The position numbers and the translations under genes are program-made. Shown here in pieces: positions 45,196-52,890 of a stretch of DNA of 64,000 bases. The stretch spans positions 126,097 to 190,096 of the forward strand of contig CABIZX010000003.1 of NCBI GenBank assembly GCA_902363375.1, in the 5' to 3' direction. Positions within the stretch are counted from its first letter, which is position 1. Every line of letters starts with the position of its first letter. Source of the DNA: Clostridiaceae bacterium. Its GTDB lineage: Bacteria > Bacillota > Clostridia > Clostridiales > Clostridiaceae. The notes below the pieces were generated by a model, which had not been told where the DNA came from, did not search any database, and was given only the letters and a program-made list of their open reading frames with translations.

Positions 45196-45216
45196 AATTG
45201 AAAATTATTTTCAATT
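45196..45216. promoter_or_regulatory. Fur-like palindrome 2
   Basis: AATTGAAAAT-T-ATTTTCAATT is a perfect palindrome with a single central base. The inner part TGAAAAT-T-ATTTTCA differs from the Fur 7-1-7 model only at one symmetric pair. It is 132 bases before the Crp/Fnr start. Confidence 0.5.
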
Positions 45217-45347
45217 ATACTTATAACTTTTAATTTATAATCTTCTTAACATATAGTTGTAGAAGATATGTGATAGAATTAATAGAAAGTAAATATATGT
45301 ATGAATTATAAGATAAAATGATTATAAAAGATTGGGGTTAATTAAAA

Positions 45348-46040
45348 ATGAGGTATGTTACATTTGAAGAATTAAAAAATCTTCACACATTTAGTGATTT
45401 AAATGAGGATACTTTAATAAAATTATCTAATATTACTAGGGTTAATAAGTATGAAAAAGGAAATGTACTATTTAGAGATAAAGATAGTGTAGAAAATATA
45501 TTTATAGTATTAAAGGGAAAGGTTTCTCTATATAAATTTAATGAAAAGGGACAGAAAAAGGTAATATTTATATTAGGAGAAGGGGATCTAATAAATGAAG
45601 TAATTATTCAAAGTTCTACAGCATCTATAAACTGCGAAACTATAGAAGATTCAAAGATAATGTATTGCAACACTATAGAGCTTTTAAAACTAATGGAAAG
45701 TGATTTTGAATTAACGAAGATTATTTTATCATCTTTATCATTAAAAGTAAGAAGGATGTATAGGCAGTTTAAAAATACAACAGGAGTTTTGAGTATGGGA
45801 AAGAGAGTTGCATCAAAACTTTGGAAATTAGGAAGAGATTATGGGATAACTGTAGATGGGGGAACTTTAATAGATATGGAAATCAGTATAACCTATTTAG
45901 CAGACTTATTTGGTTCACAAAGAGAAACTATATCTAGGGTATGTAAGGAGCTCAGTGGATTGGGTTTAATTGAATATAATAACAAAAAATTTATAATAAA
46001 AAATGAAGATGAACTTTTAAAATATTTTAAAACACCGTGA
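45348..46040 (+). CDS. Crp/Fnr family transcriptional regulator
   Basis: The 230-residue protein has an N-terminal cyclic-nucleotide-binding-like beta barrel (about 15-125, with IFIVLKGKVSLYKF and VIFILGEGDLINEV) and a C-terminal winged helix with ITYLADLFGSQRETISRVCK (about 183-202). It lacks the N-terminal cysteine cluster of classical Fnr, so direct iron-sulfur oxygen sensing is not indicated. It is directly upstream of the FNT channel and asrABC genes and ends in a strong terminator, so it is probably their regulator, transcribed separately. The ligand is unknown. Confidence 0.85.
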   Translation: MRYVTFEELKNLHTFSDLNEDTLIKLSNITRVNKYEKGNVLFRDKDSVENIFIVLKGKVSLYKFNEKGQKKVIFILGEGDLINEVIIQSSTASINCETIEDSKIMYCNTIELLKLMESDFELTKIILSSLSLKVRRMYRQFKNTTGVLSMGKRVASKLWKLGRDYGITVDGGTLIDMEISITYLADLFGSQRETISRVCKELSGLGLIEYNNKKFIIKNEDELLKYFKTP

Positions 46041-46065
46041 TTTTAATCACGGTGTTTTAATTTTT
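46029..46065 (+). terminator. Terminator after the Crp/Fnr gene
   Basis: A 14-bp perfect stem (AAAACACCGTGATT with its complement), a TT loop and a trailing AATTTTT; it overlaps the stop codon. Confidence 0.9.
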
Positions 46066-46118
46066 CAAGACCTATAATGAGATTATAATATTAAAAATAA
46101 AAAGGGGATGGGTTTATC

Positions 46119-46892
46119 ATGGTTTGTGGAGATTTTAACAAAGTGTGCTCGGCAGGTAAATCTAAGATAAAAATGTTAAATGAAAATCCAGTAGGATATT
46201 TCATTTCTTCTATGTTAGCAGGATTATTTGTAGGATTAGGGTCTATGCTTATTTTTACCATAGGAGGTCAACTAACTGCCGCTGGATCAGGGGCTGTAAA
46301 GATTATTATGGGATTATCCTTTGGTGGAGCATTGAGCTTAGTAATAATGGCTGGGGCAGAATTATTTACTGGTAACAATTTTGTACTAGCATCAGCATCT
46401 TTTAATAAAGATGTATCGTGGAAAAATACTGTAAGGCTATGGATAGTATGTTTTTTAGGGAATCTATTAGGATCTATTTTAGCAGGAACTATGTTTAAAT
46501 TATCAGGTTTAGCTACAGGCAGTGTGGGTGAGTACATTGCAAAGGCATCAGAAATAAAGATGGCTATGCCATTAATACCATTATTTTTCCGTGCTGTATT
46601 CTGTAATATTCTTGTTTGCCTAGCAGTCTGGTGTGGATTTAAATGTAAGGAAGAAGTTGCAAAGCTTATTATGATTTTCTGGTGCTTATTTATATTTGTT
46701 ACAGTAGGCTTTGAGCATAGTATTGCAAATATGACAGTACTAACTATAGGTTTATTATCACCTTTTGGGGCTGCCGTCACTATAGGTGGATATATATATA
46801 ATATTTTAGTTGTAACACTTGGAAATATGGTTGGAGGTATTCTATTTGTAGCTCTTCCATATTACATCATATCAAGAGAAAAAAATAATTAG
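46119..46892 (+). CDS. Formate/nitrite transporter family channel, probable hydrosulfide channel
   Basis: The 257-residue protein has six membrane segments of the FNT family and family motifs FVGLGSMLIFTIGG and MAGAELFTGNNFVLA (about 80-94). FNT proteins are pentameric anion channels for formate, nitrite or HS-. An FNT member next to asrABC in C. difficile is a hydrosulfide channel; the same neighbourhood here (asrA begins 9 bases after the stop) makes export of sulfide from sulfite reduction the best guess. The specificity is inferred, not visible. Confidence 0.85.
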   Translation: MVCGDFNKVCSAGKSKIKMLNENPVGYFISSMLAGLFVGLGSMLIFTIGGQLTAAGSGAVKIIMGLSFGGALSLVIMAGAELFTGNNFVLASASFNKDVSWKNTVRLWIVCFLGNLLGSILAGTMFKLSGLATGSVGEYIAKASEIKMAMPLIPLFFRAVFCNILVCLAVWCGFKCKEEVAKLIMIFWCLFIFVTVGFEHSIANMTVLTIGLLSPFGAAVTIGGYIYNILVVTLGNMVGGILFVALPYYIISREKNN

Positions 46893-46901
46893 AGGTGAAT
46901 T

Positions 46902-47909
46902 ATGGGTTATAAATTATGTTTAGACAAGTTTAATGAAGTTTTAAAAGAGCTATCATCAGAATATATAGTTTACGCTCCTGTGCTAATTAAAGGTGGTGCA
47001 AACTTTTCTGACACAGATAGAGTGAGGTATGGACAAATATCTAAAATTCAAGATGTGGTATTTAATGAAAAATCTCATTTCTCCTTTAAGGAAGTAGTAT
47101 TACCACAGTCTGAAACACTATTTTACTTTACAGAAGATCAGGTTAAAGAAGCAGCACCTAAAGCTAAGGGTTCAATAGTATTTTTAAGAAGCTGTGATTT
47201 ACATGCTGTAAAAAGAATGGATGATATATATCTAAGAAATGGCTTTGAAGATTATTATTATAAAAGACTTAGAGAGAATACAAAATTCATATTAATGGGT
47301 TGTGAAACAAGCTTTGAAAATTGTTTCTGTGTAGATATGGGAACTAACAAATCAGATAACTATGATGGATATATAAAATTAGAAAATGATGAGGTTTATT
47401 TCGATAGTAAATGTGAACTTTTTGACATTTTAGTAAAAAGTCAAAAGGCAGAAGGCTTAGAAGTTGAACCAGAATATGTTACTGAAAATAATGTTAGCGT
47501 TAACATTCCAGCTGAACTTAGCCTAGATGTTATGAAATCAAACATTTGGGAGGAATATAATCAAAGATGTATAGCTTGTGGACGTTGTAATTTTGTCTGT
47601 CCTACATGTACTTGTTTCACTATGCAAGATATTTTCTATCAAGATAATAAAAAAGTAGGAGAGCGTAGAAGAGTATGGGCTTCATGTCAAGTTGATGGAT
47701 TTACTGAAATGGCTGGAGGACATAGCTTTAGACAAAATAAAGGTCAAAGAATGCGTTTTAAAGTATTACACAAAGTTTATGACTATAAGAAAAAATGGGG
47801 CTACCACATGTGTGTAGGTTGTGGTAGATGTGATGATATATGTCCTGAATACATTTCATTTAGTAACTGTATTAATAAATTGCAATCAGCATGTGATGAG
47901 GTGAAATAG
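46902..47909 (+). CDS. asrA: Anaerobic sulfite reductase subunit A
   Basis: AsrA is the ferredoxin-like electron-transfer subunit of the dissimilatory-type sulfite reductase that makes sulfide in clostridia and Salmonella. The 335 residues end with two 4Fe-4S cysteine clusters: CIACGRCNFVCPTCTC (about 223-238) and CVGCGRCDDICPEYI (about 304-318). The N-terminal part resembles the [FeFe]-hydrogenase-associated beta-subunit fold, with IVFLRSCDLHAVKRMDD. asrB begins on the base after its stop. Confidence 0.96.
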   Translation: MGYKLCLDKFNEVLKELSSEYIVYAPVLIKGGANFSDTDRVRYGQISKIQDVVFNEKSHFSFKEVVLPQSETLFYFTEDQVKEAAPKAKGSIVFLRSCDLHAVKRMDDIYLRNGFEDYYYKRLRENTKFILMGCETSFENCFCVDMGTNKSDNYDGYIKLENDEVYFDSKCELFDILVKSQKAEGLEVEPEYVTENNVSVNIPAELSLDVMKSNIWEEYNQRCIACGRCNFVCPTCTCFTMQDIFYQDNKKVGERRRVWASCQVDGFTEMAGGHSFRQNKGQRMRFKVLHKVYDYKKKWGYHMCVGCGRCDDICPEYISFSNCINKLQSACDEVK

Positions 47910-48704
47910 ATGAATAAGAATGAATATATACCTTTTATTTCAGAAATAAAAGAAGTGATAAAGCATACAGAAATTGAGTATACCTTTAGAATGGGCTATA
48001 TTGGAGATGTAAAGCCTGGTCAATTCTTTGAGGTATCTATACCTAAGTATGGAGAAGCCCCTATATCAGTAAGTGGTATTGGTGAAGAAACTGTTGATTT
48101 AACAATACGTAAGGTAGGAAAGGTTACAGATGAAGTCTTCACTAATTATGTAGGTGATAAGTTATTTTTAAGAGGACCTTATGGAAATGGTTTTGACATA
48201 GAAACTTACAAAAATCATGAAGTTATAGTAGTGGCAGGAGGAACAGGACTTTCTCCAGTAAGAGGAATTGTGGACTACTTTGCTAATAATCCACAGGATG
48301 CTAAAAACTTCTCTCTAATTTGTGGATTTAAATCTCCAGAAGATGTTTTATTTAAAGACGATGTTGAGAGATGGAAAAATACCATAGATTTAATTCTTAC
48401 AGTAGATAAGGCAGAGGAAGATTATAAAGGAAATGTAGGAATGGTAACTAAATATATTCCTGATATGAAAATTGAAGATATTAATGATGTACAAGTAGTT
48501 GTAGTAGGACCACCAATTATGATGAAATTCACTGTGGCAGAATTTCTAAAAAGAGGAATACCAGAAAAGAATATTTGGATTTCACAAGAAAGAAAGATGT
48601 GCTGCGGAATTGGAAAGTGCGGACATTGTAAAATCGATGATACTTATATTTGTTTAGATGGACCTGTATTTAATTATACAAAAGGCAAAGAGCTAATAGA
48701 TTAA
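47910..48704 (+). CDS. asrB: Anaerobic sulfite reductase subunit B
   Basis: AsrB is the NAD(P)H-dependent flavoprotein subunit that passes electrons to AsrA and AsrC. The 264-residue product has a ferredoxin-reductase-like FAD domain (GQFFEVSIPKYGEAPISVSG, about 37-56), an NAD-binding part (VVAGGTGLSPVRGIVDY, about 108-124) and the C-terminal [2Fe-2S] site CCGIGKCGHCKIDDTYIC (about 232-249). The order asrA-asrB-asrC is standard. Confidence 0.96.
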   Translation: MNKNEYIPFISEIKEVIKHTEIEYTFRMGYIGDVKPGQFFEVSIPKYGEAPISVSGIGEETVDLTIRKVGKVTDEVFTNYVGDKLFLRGPYGNGFDIETYKNHEVIVVAGGTGLSPVRGIVDYFANNPQDAKNFSLICGFKSPEDVLFKDDVERWKNTIDLILTVDKAEEDYKGNVGMVTKYIPDMKIEDINDVQVVVVGPPIMMKFTVAEFLKRGIPEKNIWISQERKMCCGIGKCGHCKIDDTYICLDGPVFNYTKGKELID

Positions 48705-48720
48705 TTGGGGGTGAGAATAT

Positions 48721-49683
48721 ATGGATATAAATACTAAAAAACTTAAAAAGAATGCTTTTAGGGTTACAAAAAGAAGAGGATATACTGCGTCAAGAATTCG
48801 TGTTCCAGGGGGGAAGATGGAGGCTAAATACTTAGATACAATTCAGGAAATAGCTGAAAAGTATGGTGATGGAACAGTAAACATCACTATGAGACAAGGT
48901 TTTGAGATTCCTGGTATCAGGTTTGAAGATATGGAGAAAGTAAATGATCTATTACAACCAATTATTGAAGGATTAGAGATTAATCAAGTAGATGAAGGCA
49001 TGGGATACTCAGCAGCAGGAACTAGAAATATATCTGCCTGCGTAGGAAACAATATTTGTCCTTATGCAAATTATAATACTACAGACTTTGCTAAGAAAAT
49101 AGAAAAGGCTATATTCCCAAATGATTTACACTTTAAGGTTGCATTAACAGGATGTTCTAATGACTGCGGAAAAGTTAGATTAAATGACTTCGGAATAATA
49201 GGAATGACTGAGCCACAATACGATATGAATAAATGCGTATCATGTGGAGCTTGCGTAAGAGCATGTACAAAGAAATCAACTGGAGCATTAACTATGAATA
49301 ACTATAAAATCCAGCGTGATCATAAAAAGTGTATAGGCTGTGGAGAATGTGTAATAGCATGTCCTACAGATGCTTGGACCAGAAGTAGAGAAAAATATTA
49401 TAAGCTTGTACTTTTAGGTAGAACAGGAAAGAAAAATCCACGTTTAGCTAAGGACTTCATAGCTTGGGTAGATGAAGACAGTATCATAAAAATAATATGT
49501 AATACTTATGATTACGTTAAAGAGTATATAGATAAGGATGCTCCAGGTGGTAAGGAACATATAGGATATATAGTAGATAGAACAGGATTCCCAGAGTTTA
49601 AAAAGTGGGCTATGGAAGGTGTTAACCTATCAGATAAAACTGTAGTTCAAGAGACTATGTATTGGGATGGAATAAAATATTAA
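48721..49683 (+). CDS. asrC: Anaerobic sulfite reductase subunit C
   Basis: AsrC is the catalytic subunit binding siroheme and 4Fe-4S, reducing sulfite to sulfide with six electrons. The 320 residues contain the siroheme-side motifs ACVGNNICPYAN (about 103-114) and ALTGCSNDCGKVRLNDFG (about 141-158). A ferredoxin-like insert follows with CVSCGACVRACTKKS (about 173-187) and CIGCGECVIACPTDAW (about 204-219). Siroheme synthesis overlaps with the cobalamin pathway upstream at sirohydrochlorin. GGGGGTGAG lies before the ATG. Confidence 0.96.
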   Translation: MDINTKKLKKNAFRVTKRRGYTASRIRVPGGKMEAKYLDTIQEIAEKYGDGTVNITMRQGFEIPGIRFEDMEKVNDLLQPIIEGLEINQVDEGMGYSAAGTRNISACVGNNICPYANYNTTDFAKKIEKAIFPNDLHFKVALTGCSNDCGKVRLNDFGIIGMTEPQYDMNKCVSCGACVRACTKKSTGALTMNNYKIQRDHKKCIGCGECVIACPTDAWTRSREKYYKLVLLGRTGKKNPRLAKDFIAWVDEDSIIKIICNTYDYVKEYIDKDAPGGKEHIGYIVDRTGFPEFKKWAMEGVNLSDKTVVQETMYWDGIKY

Positions 49684-49710
49684 ACTGCAATTTGATTAAT
49701 AAAAAGTTAT

Positions 49711-49810
49711 AATAAAAGCTTTTATAAAATAAACTAATCTAGAATAAATATTGTAAATATAAAATCAATATTTATTATTAGATAGTCCGGTTTTATAAAA
49801 GCTTTTTATT
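49711..49810 (+). terminator. Large branched hairpin after asrC, probable operon terminator
   Basis: AATAAAAGCTTTTATAAAA (49711-49729) pairs with TTTTATAAAAGCTTTTTATT (49791-49810) with one bulge. The 60-base loop holds an inner 11-bp stem (AATAAATATTG with CAATATTTATT) and the patch GATAGTCCGG. It ends in a T-rich run. The size and inner stem are more than a plain terminator needs. Confidence 0.6.
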
Positions 49811-49930
49811 TATATACAACATTTTGAAAAGAATCTTAAATACAATTTAAAATATAGTTTAAATTATTATTAAGAGTTATAATAGGCTTAGGGAAATAAG
49901 TTACAACATCTGTTGTTTAGGGGTGGTTTA

Positions 49931-51355
49931 ATGATTAATGTTAATGGATTAAAGTTAAGCAGTATAGATTATATTCTTATTGTAGATAGAGAGTTTTCTG
50001 TAATATATAACACTAGATATGATAAGAGACTTAATGTATATAGTGACGAATTTGAAAAGGGATATTACATAAATAAGAATTTCTTTGAAATATATCCATC
50101 TATAAGAAAAGAAACTAGTAGTATAGTGAATTGTATGATGACAGGAGAAATAGTTGTAAAGAAAAATCAAGAATTTAGGGATTTAAAAGGGCAGATATAC
50201 TGCACTCATAATATAACGGTTCCTATAATTATAAAGGGGAAAATAGTTGGAGTAGTTGAACTTGTCAAAGATGTTACTACTATTGATAATATAGACAGAA
50301 AGACTTCAGAAAAAGAAATAGATGAACTTTCTAAAAGTATAAAGAAAAAATTTAACTATATAACTTTTAATAACATTATAACCCATAGTGAATCAATGAA
50401 TAATATAATTGAACAAGCAAAAATATTTTCAAGAACTATTAATCCTACTTTAGTTTATGGAGAAACTGGAACAGGAAAAGAAATGGTAGTTCAAGCTATG
50501 ATTAGTCATAGTGGTATACCTAGGAAAAAGGTGATAATTCAGAATTGTGCTGCAGTTCCAGAGGGATTAATTGAATCTATTCTATTTGGAACTACAAAAG
50601 GGGCATATACAGGGGCAGAAAATAGAAAGGGATTATTTGAAGAAGCAGATGGAGGAATAATATTCTTGGATGAGATAAATTCTATGCCCTATGGGATTCA
50701 AGGGAAGCTATTAAGAGTATTGCAGGATGGAACTTTTAGGCCAGTGGGATGTAATGAAGAAAGGCTTGTAAATGTTAAAATTATTGCTGCAATGAATATT
50801 GATCCTACTATAGCTATTGAAAGAAAAGAGTTTAGACAAGACTTATTTTATAGATTTAGTAGTAGTATGATTAAGATTCCACCGCTAAGAGAAAGAAAAG
50901 AGGATATAAAATACTTTGTAGATTATTATATAAAGGAATTTAATAAAACTTATAACAAAGATGTTCAAGGTATAACTGAAAAGCTTAACAAGTTATTTAG
51001 TGAATATAACTGGGATGGTAATGTGAGAGAGTTAAAGCACCTTATTGAATCTATGATATGTATATCTAAAGAAAGAATTTTAGATATACATCATTTACCG
51101 GCATATATGTATGAAAAGGTTCATGAAAAGAAACCAGTATATGATAGTAATGATAATATGAATATATATGATTCTAAAGAAATCTATAGAGATAAAGAAC
51201 AATATAATTTAAATAGTATTTTAGAGAAAACTGAAAGAGAAATAATAGAAAAAGTTATACGAATTACAAAAGGAAATAAAACTAAAGCTGGGGAATTATT
51301 AGGAATACCAAGGCAGACTTTAAAGTATAAAATGGACAAGTTGGGGATTAAGTAA
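49931..51355 (+). CDS. Sigma-54 dependent enhancer-binding regulator of the Grd-like operon
   Basis: The start is ATG 49931 behind AGGGGTGG, giving 474 residues. The N-terminal part (about 1-125) looks like a PAS-type sensor domain. The central AAA+ domain has Walker A YGETGTGKE (about 176-184), the sigma-54 contact loop GAYTGA (a variant of GAFTGA), and Walker B GGIIFLDEI (about 241-249). The C-terminus is a Fis-type helix-turn-helix (KAGELLGIPRQTLKYKMDKL). It lies immediately upstream of a -24/-12 promoter and the reductase genes and is almost certainly their activator. The signal, perhaps the amino-acid substrate, is unknown. Confidence 0.92.
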   Translation: MINVNGLKLSSIDYILIVDREFSVIYNTRYDKRLNVYSDEFEKGYYINKNFFEIYPSIRKETSSIVNCMMTGEIVVKKNQEFRDLKGQIYCTHNITVPIIIKGKIVGVVELVKDVTTIDNIDRKTSEKEIDELSKSIKKKFNYITFNNIITHSESMNNIIEQAKIFSRTINPTLVYGETGTGKEMVVQAMISHSGIPRKKVIIQNCAAVPEGLIESILFGTTKGAYTGAENRKGLFEEADGGIIFLDEINSMPYGIQGKLLRVLQDGTFRPVGCNEERLVNVKIIAAMNIDPTIAIERKEFRQDLFYRFSSSMIKIPPLRERKEDIKYFVDYYIKEFNKTYNKDVQGITEKLNKLFSEYNWDGNVRELKHLIESMICISKERILDIHHLPAYMYEKVHEKKPVYDSNDNMNIYDSKEIYRDKEQYNLNSILEKTEREIIEKVIRITKGNKTKAGELLGIPRQTLKYKMDKLGIK

Positions 51356-51376
51356 TAGTATAGTGAGACAAGAAAC

Positions 51377-51398
51377 TGTCGTTTAGAATTAAACGACA
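51377..51398. promoter_or_regulatory. Palindrome, candidate upstream activator site
   Basis: TGTCGTTTA and TAAACGACA flank GAAT (9-4-9, perfect). It lies about 95 bases upstream of the -24 element, a suitable distance for an enhancer site bound by the regulator encoded just before. It has no T-run, so a terminator is less likely. Confidence 0.55.
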
Positions 51399-51413
51399 AA
51401 AATATAGCGAGTC

Positions 51414-51456
51414 AAAAAGGTAAATCGACTAAAAGTTGTCGATTTACCTTTTTAAT
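51414..51456 (+). terminator. Terminator of the sigma-54 regulator gene
   Basis: A 16-bp perfect stem (AAAAAGGTAAATCGAC with its complement) and an 8-base loop end in TTTTT. Confidence 0.88.
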
Positions 51457-51492
51457 TAATCAGAAATTACCAAATATTCAGTTAAATATAAT

Positions 51493-51507
51493 TGGCATGG
51501 AAATTGC
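51493..51507 (+). promoter_or_regulatory. Sigma-54 (-24/-12) promoter
   Basis: TGGCATGGAAATTGC has GG at -24 and GC at -12 with exactly ten bases between, matching TGGCAC-N5-TTGC. It precedes the first reductase gene by 84 bases. Confidence 0.9.
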
Positions 51508-51590
51508 TATAAATATATATAAGATAATTTTATAAATAAATTATTAAATCTTAACCATGTTAAATGAGAAAATTAAAAGGGAGTGAAGGT

Positions 51591-52874
51591 ATGAAATTAG
51601 AATTAAGAAAAATTGATATTAAGGATGTAATTTTTGATGAAGTTGAAAAAGTTGAAAATGATATTCTTTATATTAATAAAGATTCACTTATAGCATTGGT
51701 AAAAGAAGATAAGAGAGTAAAATGTGTCAATTTTGAAATTGCTAAACCAGGAGAATCTATAAGAATCTTACCAGTTAAAGATGTAATTCAACCAAGAGCA
51801 AAGGTAGAGGGAGATATATTCCCAGGAACATTTAAGGAATCTATGGAGCAAGGTGGTAGCGGAATTACATACAGTATGGAAGGGTGTGCTGTAGTCAGTA
51901 CCGGCCCTATAGTAGGATTCCAAGAGGGACTAATAGATATGTGTGGTCCAGCTGCAGAGTATAGTATATTTTCTAAGCTAATAAATATAGTAATGGACAT
52001 AACTAAAGAAGATTTTGTTGATCAACATGAACAGGAGGAAACTGTAAGATTAGCTGGATTAAAGGTAGCAGCTTATATCGGAGCCATAGGGATAAATTAT
52101 GAGAAATATGAGAGTGAATTTTTAGAGTGGAAGAGCATTGGTGAAAAAAGCAATGAATTTAAAGAGCTACCTAAGGTTGTATATGTATATAACTGCATGA
52201 GCCAAGGGCTTTTACATGATACCTATTTCTATGGAAGAGATTCAAAGGTTATTGTTCCAACATTACTTACACCTCTTGAGGTTATTGATGGCGCTGTAGT
52301 AAGTGGAAACTGTGTATCACCAGGATCTAAAACAACTACCTATCATCATCAAAATAATGCAGTAATAACTGAATGCTTAAAGAAACATGGAAAAGAAATA
52401 AACTTTATGGGGATAGTTTTAAATCCTTTGATGGTTACACTTAAAGAGAAATTTAGAAATTGTATGCTAACTGTAAACTTGGTAGAGATGGTTGGAGCTG
52501 ATGGAGTTGTAATATCACAAGAAGGTTTTGGAAATCCTACCACTGATTTAATGATTACTTGTAAATCCTTAGAGAATAAAGGTATAGATACAGTAATAAT
52601 TACAAATGAAGATGCAGGTATTGATGGAATGTCAGAATCACTTCCTGACAGTGTAAATGAAGCTAATGCAATAGTTTCCACCGGAAATAGTAATGCTACT
52701 ATAATGCTACCAAAGATGGATAAGGTTATAGGAAAGCTTTCAGATATAGAAAGAGTAACTGGCGGTAATGTTGATTCAATACAAAGTGATGGAAGATTAT
52801 TAGTAGAAATTCACGGTATTATGGGAAGCCATAACCTTCAAGGAAATACACATCTAAGTGCAATAACTATTTAA
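51591..52874 (+). CDS. Glycine/sarcosine/betaine reductase component B, GrdE/G/I-type proprotein
   Basis: In this family the precursor self-cleaves at a cysteine, giving a pyruvoyl-containing subunit that holds the amino substrate as a Schiff base and a second subunit. I start at ATG 51591 behind AAAGGGAGTG; the in-frame ATG 51564 is upstream of that site. The 427 residues match the usual length. The cleavage motif is GNCVSPGS with Asn240-Cys241, and PGTFKESMEQGGSGITYSME and GFGNPTTDLM are family blocks. The acceptor (glycine, sarcosine, betaine or other) cannot be told from the sequence by eye. It is followed 16 bases later by the selenoprotein partner. Confidence 0.9.
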   Translation: MKLELRKIDIKDVIFDEVEKVENDILYINKDSLIALVKEDKRVKCVNFEIAKPGESIRILPVKDVIQPRAKVEGDIFPGTFKESMEQGGSGITYSMEGCAVVSTGPIVGFQEGLIDMCGPAAEYSIFSKLINIVMDITKEDFVDQHEQEETVRLAGLKVAAYIGAIGINYEKYESEFLEWKSIGEKSNEFKELPKVVYVYNCMSQGLLHDTYFYGRDSKVIVPTLLTPLEVIDGAVVSGNCVSPGSKTTTYHHQNNAVITECLKKHGKEINFMGIVLNPLMVTLKEKFRNCMLTVNLVEMVGADGVVISQEGFGNPTTDLMITCKSLENKGIDTVIITNEDAGIDGMSESLPDSVNEANAIVSTGNSNATIMLPKMDKVIGKLSDIERVTGGNVDSIQSDGRLLVEIHGIMGSHNLQGNTHLSAITI

Positions 52875-52890
52875 TGAGGAGGGATATAAG

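Larger units (their letters stand above)
44914..45347. other. Gene-free regulatory stretch between cbiQ and the Crp/Fnr gene
   Basis: No reading frame with a ribosome site is visible in these 434 bases. The stretch has an imperfect hairpin at about 45063-45104 (AATTCCTTTCAA with TTGAAGGAAAATT) and two strong palindromes, described separately. It probably holds the cbi operon end and the control region for the Crp/Fnr-asr genes. Confidence 0.55.

Noticed and set aside
46268..46780. 170-codon minus-strand frame inside the FNT channel gene
   Set aside because: It is the mirror of a clear membrane protein gene; its composition is that of reverse-read hydrophobic codons.
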